Shown piece after piece: positions 61,055 through 64,000 of a DNA stretch of 64,000 nt. The position numbers were made by a program, and so were the translations under genes. This DNA comes from Calcarisporiella thermophila CBS 279.70. Lineage: Eukaryota; Calcarisporiellomycota. The notes below the pieces were generated by a model. The model did no database searches and was not told the origin of the DNA. It saw nothing but the letters and a program-made list of their open reading frames with translations. The stretch covers positions 266,921-330,920 of the forward strand of contig NW_027192196.1 of NCBI RefSeq assembly GCF_041956535.1, in the 5' to 3' direction. How positions within the stretch are numbered: position 1 is the stretch's first letter; every line of letters starts with the position of its first letter.

Positions 61055-64000
61055 ATGCAATCGCGGCACGTAAATATGAGTGCTCCGCGATTGAGAGCTG
61101 TATTTTCATTGCAATGCATCCTTCTTATTTTATTAATATTTTCGACTACACTCAGCGACGCACAGACTCATCAGAATGGTTACTGTGTGATGCGAGGACA
61201 ATGCGGCGCAAAGAGTTTCTTTGGCAAGCAGCTTAACTGCCCGGTTAATGAAGCAGCTATTCAGGTCATATATTATATATTCTTTTGTGATTAGCAGTGT
61301 TGAAATCTGATTTTTAAAAATAGCCGAGCGAAGACTTCCGAGCGAAGCTTGTGGAGACATGCGGTGAGCAGTTTCAGAATGATGGCGTCTGTTGCGATGA
61401 AGCCCAGCTGGATGATCTCATTGCATCAACCAAGCAAGCTTATACACTAATTAGCACGTGCCCAGCATGCTGGAACAATTTCCTTCAATTTTGGTGCACT
61501 TTCACCTGTTCTCCTAATCAATCGCGCTTTGTCAATGTTACTAGCACCGCCATCGCGCCAAGTACTAAGAAAGAAATTGTGACATCAGTAGATTTCTACG
61601 TTGGTGATGAATTTGGCGGCGGTTTTTACAACTCCTGTAAAGAGATCAAGTTCCCAGCAACGAATGGATATGTGATGGATTTCATTGGAGGAGGCGCGAA
61701 AAATTATAAGGAGATGCTAAGATTCATGGGACAGGAGCGACCACCGATCGGCTCTCCCTTCCAGATCAATTTCCCAGACACCTCTCCTACGGAAAATATG
61801 ACCTCCTATGACGAGCCGGCAAAACGTTGTAGCGATGTTGACGTGCGCTATCGGTGCTCTTGCGTTGATTGCCTTGAGGTGTGCCCCGTACTAAGCCCAA
61901 CCCCGGATGAAGCCCCGCAGTGTTTCGTTGGCCCCTTTGGTTGCTGGTCGTTTGGATTATTGCTTTTGTACGCAATGATACTCTTTGGGGTTGTAGTAGC
62001 ATTGCTATGGCGACAGCGTGAGCGGTGGCTCCGATGGATGGGTCGTCGCCGTCATTCCTATGAGCCAGTAGCACTTTCCGATGAAGAGGATGCCGGTGAT
62101 ATTCGAGGTCCGCAGCTGGTCGATCCCTATAGTCTTCCTAAGCGCTACTGGCTCAACTCCGTCATCCAAGACTGGTTTTATCGCCTCGGGTACGTATGCG
62201 CCGAGCACCCTATTTGCACCATATTGATTAGCTTGGCATTTGTATCACTTTGCTCGGTGGGGTGGGTGCGTTTCGGGATTGAGCGTGATCCAGTGCACTT
62301 ATGGGTGCCGCCCAACTCTCCTTCTTTACAACAGAAAACGTTTTTCGACGAGAATTTTGGTCCCTTCTATCGAACTACCCAGCTGATTATCACCTCGAAG
62401 ACACCAAACTCAACAGTCATCACCGAAACCAACCTGAGGCATTTGTTTGAGCTAGAGAAAAAGATCCGCACACTTCCCTCGCATCCCAACAACTACACCC
62501 TCCAAGATGTTTGTTTCCATCCCACTGGCCCAAATTGCGTGGTTGAGTCCGTAACTGGTTACTGGCAAGGGGATCCTGACAATTTCAACTCTGACTCTTG
62601 GAGGGATGATTTAATGTCGTGTGCACAGCAGCCAACTTATTGTCTCCCTGATTTCCAGCAGCCACTCAAGCCCGATCTGATACTGGGCGGGTTTGAAAAT
62701 GATAACTATTTGGAGTCGCGTGCAGTAATTTCGACCTTTGTGCTGAGAAATTCGTTGAATGCGACTGAAATTGCACGGGCGGCGGAATGGGAGCGGACCA
62801 TGATAGCTTTTTTGAAAGAGGCGGAGACGAAGGAAGGATGGCCGGATGTTCATATCAGTTTTTCAACCGAGGTAAACAATTCCTCCTTGCACACCATTTT
62901 TATTACCGACGAGAAAAGCGAATACTAATACCTATCTCTATATTTGTGTATATCACTAGTCTTCACTCGAAATTGAACTTAACAAATCTAGCAATACGGA
63001 TGCACTCACTATTATTATTTCATATTTCGTCATGTTCCTTTACGCTTCCCTTGCCCTAGGCAAACTCTCTACCTCTCTACGATACCCGACACGACTGGTC
63101 ATCGATTCCAAGTTTTTACTTGCCCTTGGCGGCATATTTATCGTTATTGCTTCGGTATGCGCATCGGTTGGTGTCTTCTCGCTGATCGGACGAAAGACGA
63201 CGCTGATCATCGCGGAAGTGATACCGTTTTTAGCGCTGGCAGTAGGAGTGGATAATATTTTCATTCTTTGTAATGAGTTTGAGCGTCGACGACACGAAGA
63301 GGCCATTGAAGAACGAGCGGCAAAAACTCTTGCTAGGATGGGCCCAAGTATATTGTTGAGCGCATTAAGCGAAACAATTGCCTTTGGCCTCGGGAGCTTG
63401 GTGACCATGCCCGCAGTGAGCTCGTTTGCCGCGGTGGCCGCACTTGCCGTGTGGATTGATTTCGTGCTGCAGGTGACGATGTTCGTGGCATTTTTGGTTT
63501 TGGATGCTCGGCGCGCAGAGGACGATCGAATTGACTGCTTCCCCTGTCTGAGGCTGCATGATGTGTCCCAACCAGACGAAGAGGCTGAAGGCTTGTTGCA
63601 AAGTTGGACACGAAAATACTACGCGCCTCTGGTTTTACATCCCACCCTGAAGCTTGGCATTGCAGTAGTGTTTTTGGGCTTTTTCCTAATCGGATTGGCA
63701 CTTGTGCCTAAAATTGAGCTTGGACTTGGTAAGTTAGCTAACGGCCTTTTGCTTCGCCCCTAAAGTTCATCTCATGACTCTGTTTCTGATTATAGAGCAA
63801 CGCCTGGCGCTGCCAAGTGATTCATATCTGGTTGATTACTTCAATAATCTGGACAGCTATTTCCGGGTTGGCCCACCTGTCTATTTTATTGCACAGAATG
63901 TGAATACGACGTCTCGTGCCGGCCAGCAGGCTCTCTGTGGTCGTTTCTCCACATGTGACCCGTACTCGTTGGCAAATATTTTAGAGCAAGAGCGCAAGCG
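61055..64000 (+). CDS. NPC1: Niemann-Pick C1-type sterol transporter, 3' end missing
   Basis: Vacuolar or late-endosomal membrane protein moving sterols out of the lumen. Exons 61055-61264, 61324-62871, 62960-63728 and 63796 onward; the gene continues past the window. A signal peptide (LQCILLILLIFSTTLSDAQ) precedes the Cys-rich sterol-binding domain (GYCVMRGQCG, CGEQFQNDGVCCDEAQL, CPACWNNFLQFWCTFTCSPNQSRF). A membrane helix (LLLYAMILFGVVVALLW) and the first luminal loop (FGIERDPVHLWVPPNS, FGPFYRTTQLII) follow. The sterol-sensing domain starts at about 63005: YFVMFLYASLALG, GVFSLIGRKTTLIIAEVIPF, LALAVGVDNIFILCNEFERR, SETIAFGLGSL. These are clear NPC1 hallmarks rather than Patched. Numerous paired Cys are conserved. 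Two further membrane blocks and the C-terminal domain lie outside. Confidence 0.97.

Overview
The window is eukaryotic nuclear DNA from a filamentous fungus. Genes sit close together on both strands and are cut by many short introns, mostly about 50 to 100 bases with GT...AG ends. The gene set is fungal: a White-collar-1 photoreceptor, a Gti1/Pac2 (WOPR) regulator, a GPI-type chitin deacetylase, a Uds1 septation protein and a proteinase-K-like subtilase. Translin, a Na+/K+-ATPase-like pump, CCZ1 and a tomosyn-type SNARE regulator together fit a non-yeast, possibly early-diverging (Mucoromycota-like) lineage. That placement is an inference from gene content only.

Layout. 1-5280: malic enzyme (5' end outside the window), a small CipC-like protein, and serine palmitoyltransferase LCB2 on the minus strand. 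5340-8960: a gene-free interval holding a broken gag-like retroelement remnant and short AT-rich repeats. 9008-12199: a large P-type ATPase. 13202-18526: an HVA/Tudor-like mini-protein, an NMN adenylyltransferase-like protein, a BRCT protein and translin. 18987-23418: a mitochondrial M3 oligopeptidase and a chitin deacetylase. 23419-25780: mostly empty, with one possible small secreted protein. 25781-30185: Miro GTPase and PRCC, divergent. 31428-37577: WOPR regulator with a long GC-rich leader region, a PPR-like protein, and a Myb plus U-box-like protein. 37752-44750: tomosyn/Sro7-type protein and a Uds1 coiled-coil protein. 45737-56071: WC-1, lipoate ligase, SMU1, THOC7 and CCZ1. 56343-64000: subtilase, hexose-type transporter and NPC1 (3' end outside the window).

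No operon-like logic is expected. Recurrent themes are lipid and sterol handling (LCB2, NPC1), membrane traffic (CCZ1, tomosyn, Miro), mRNA processing (SMU1, PRCC, THOC7), mitochondrial proteins (oligopeptidase, lipoate ligase, PPR, Miro) and morphogenesis or environment sensing (WC-1, WOPR, Uds1, chitin deacetylase). Two divergent gene pairs share promoters of only about 155-160 bases.

Exon models were built by hand from splice signals, reading-frame continuity and remembered family sequence. Most close exactly in frame; uncertain joints are stated in the entries. I found no complete novel multi-gene system. The items most worth following are a Myb/U-box-like protein, a short BRCT protein, a P-type ATPase with an altered cation site, and the retroelement fossil.
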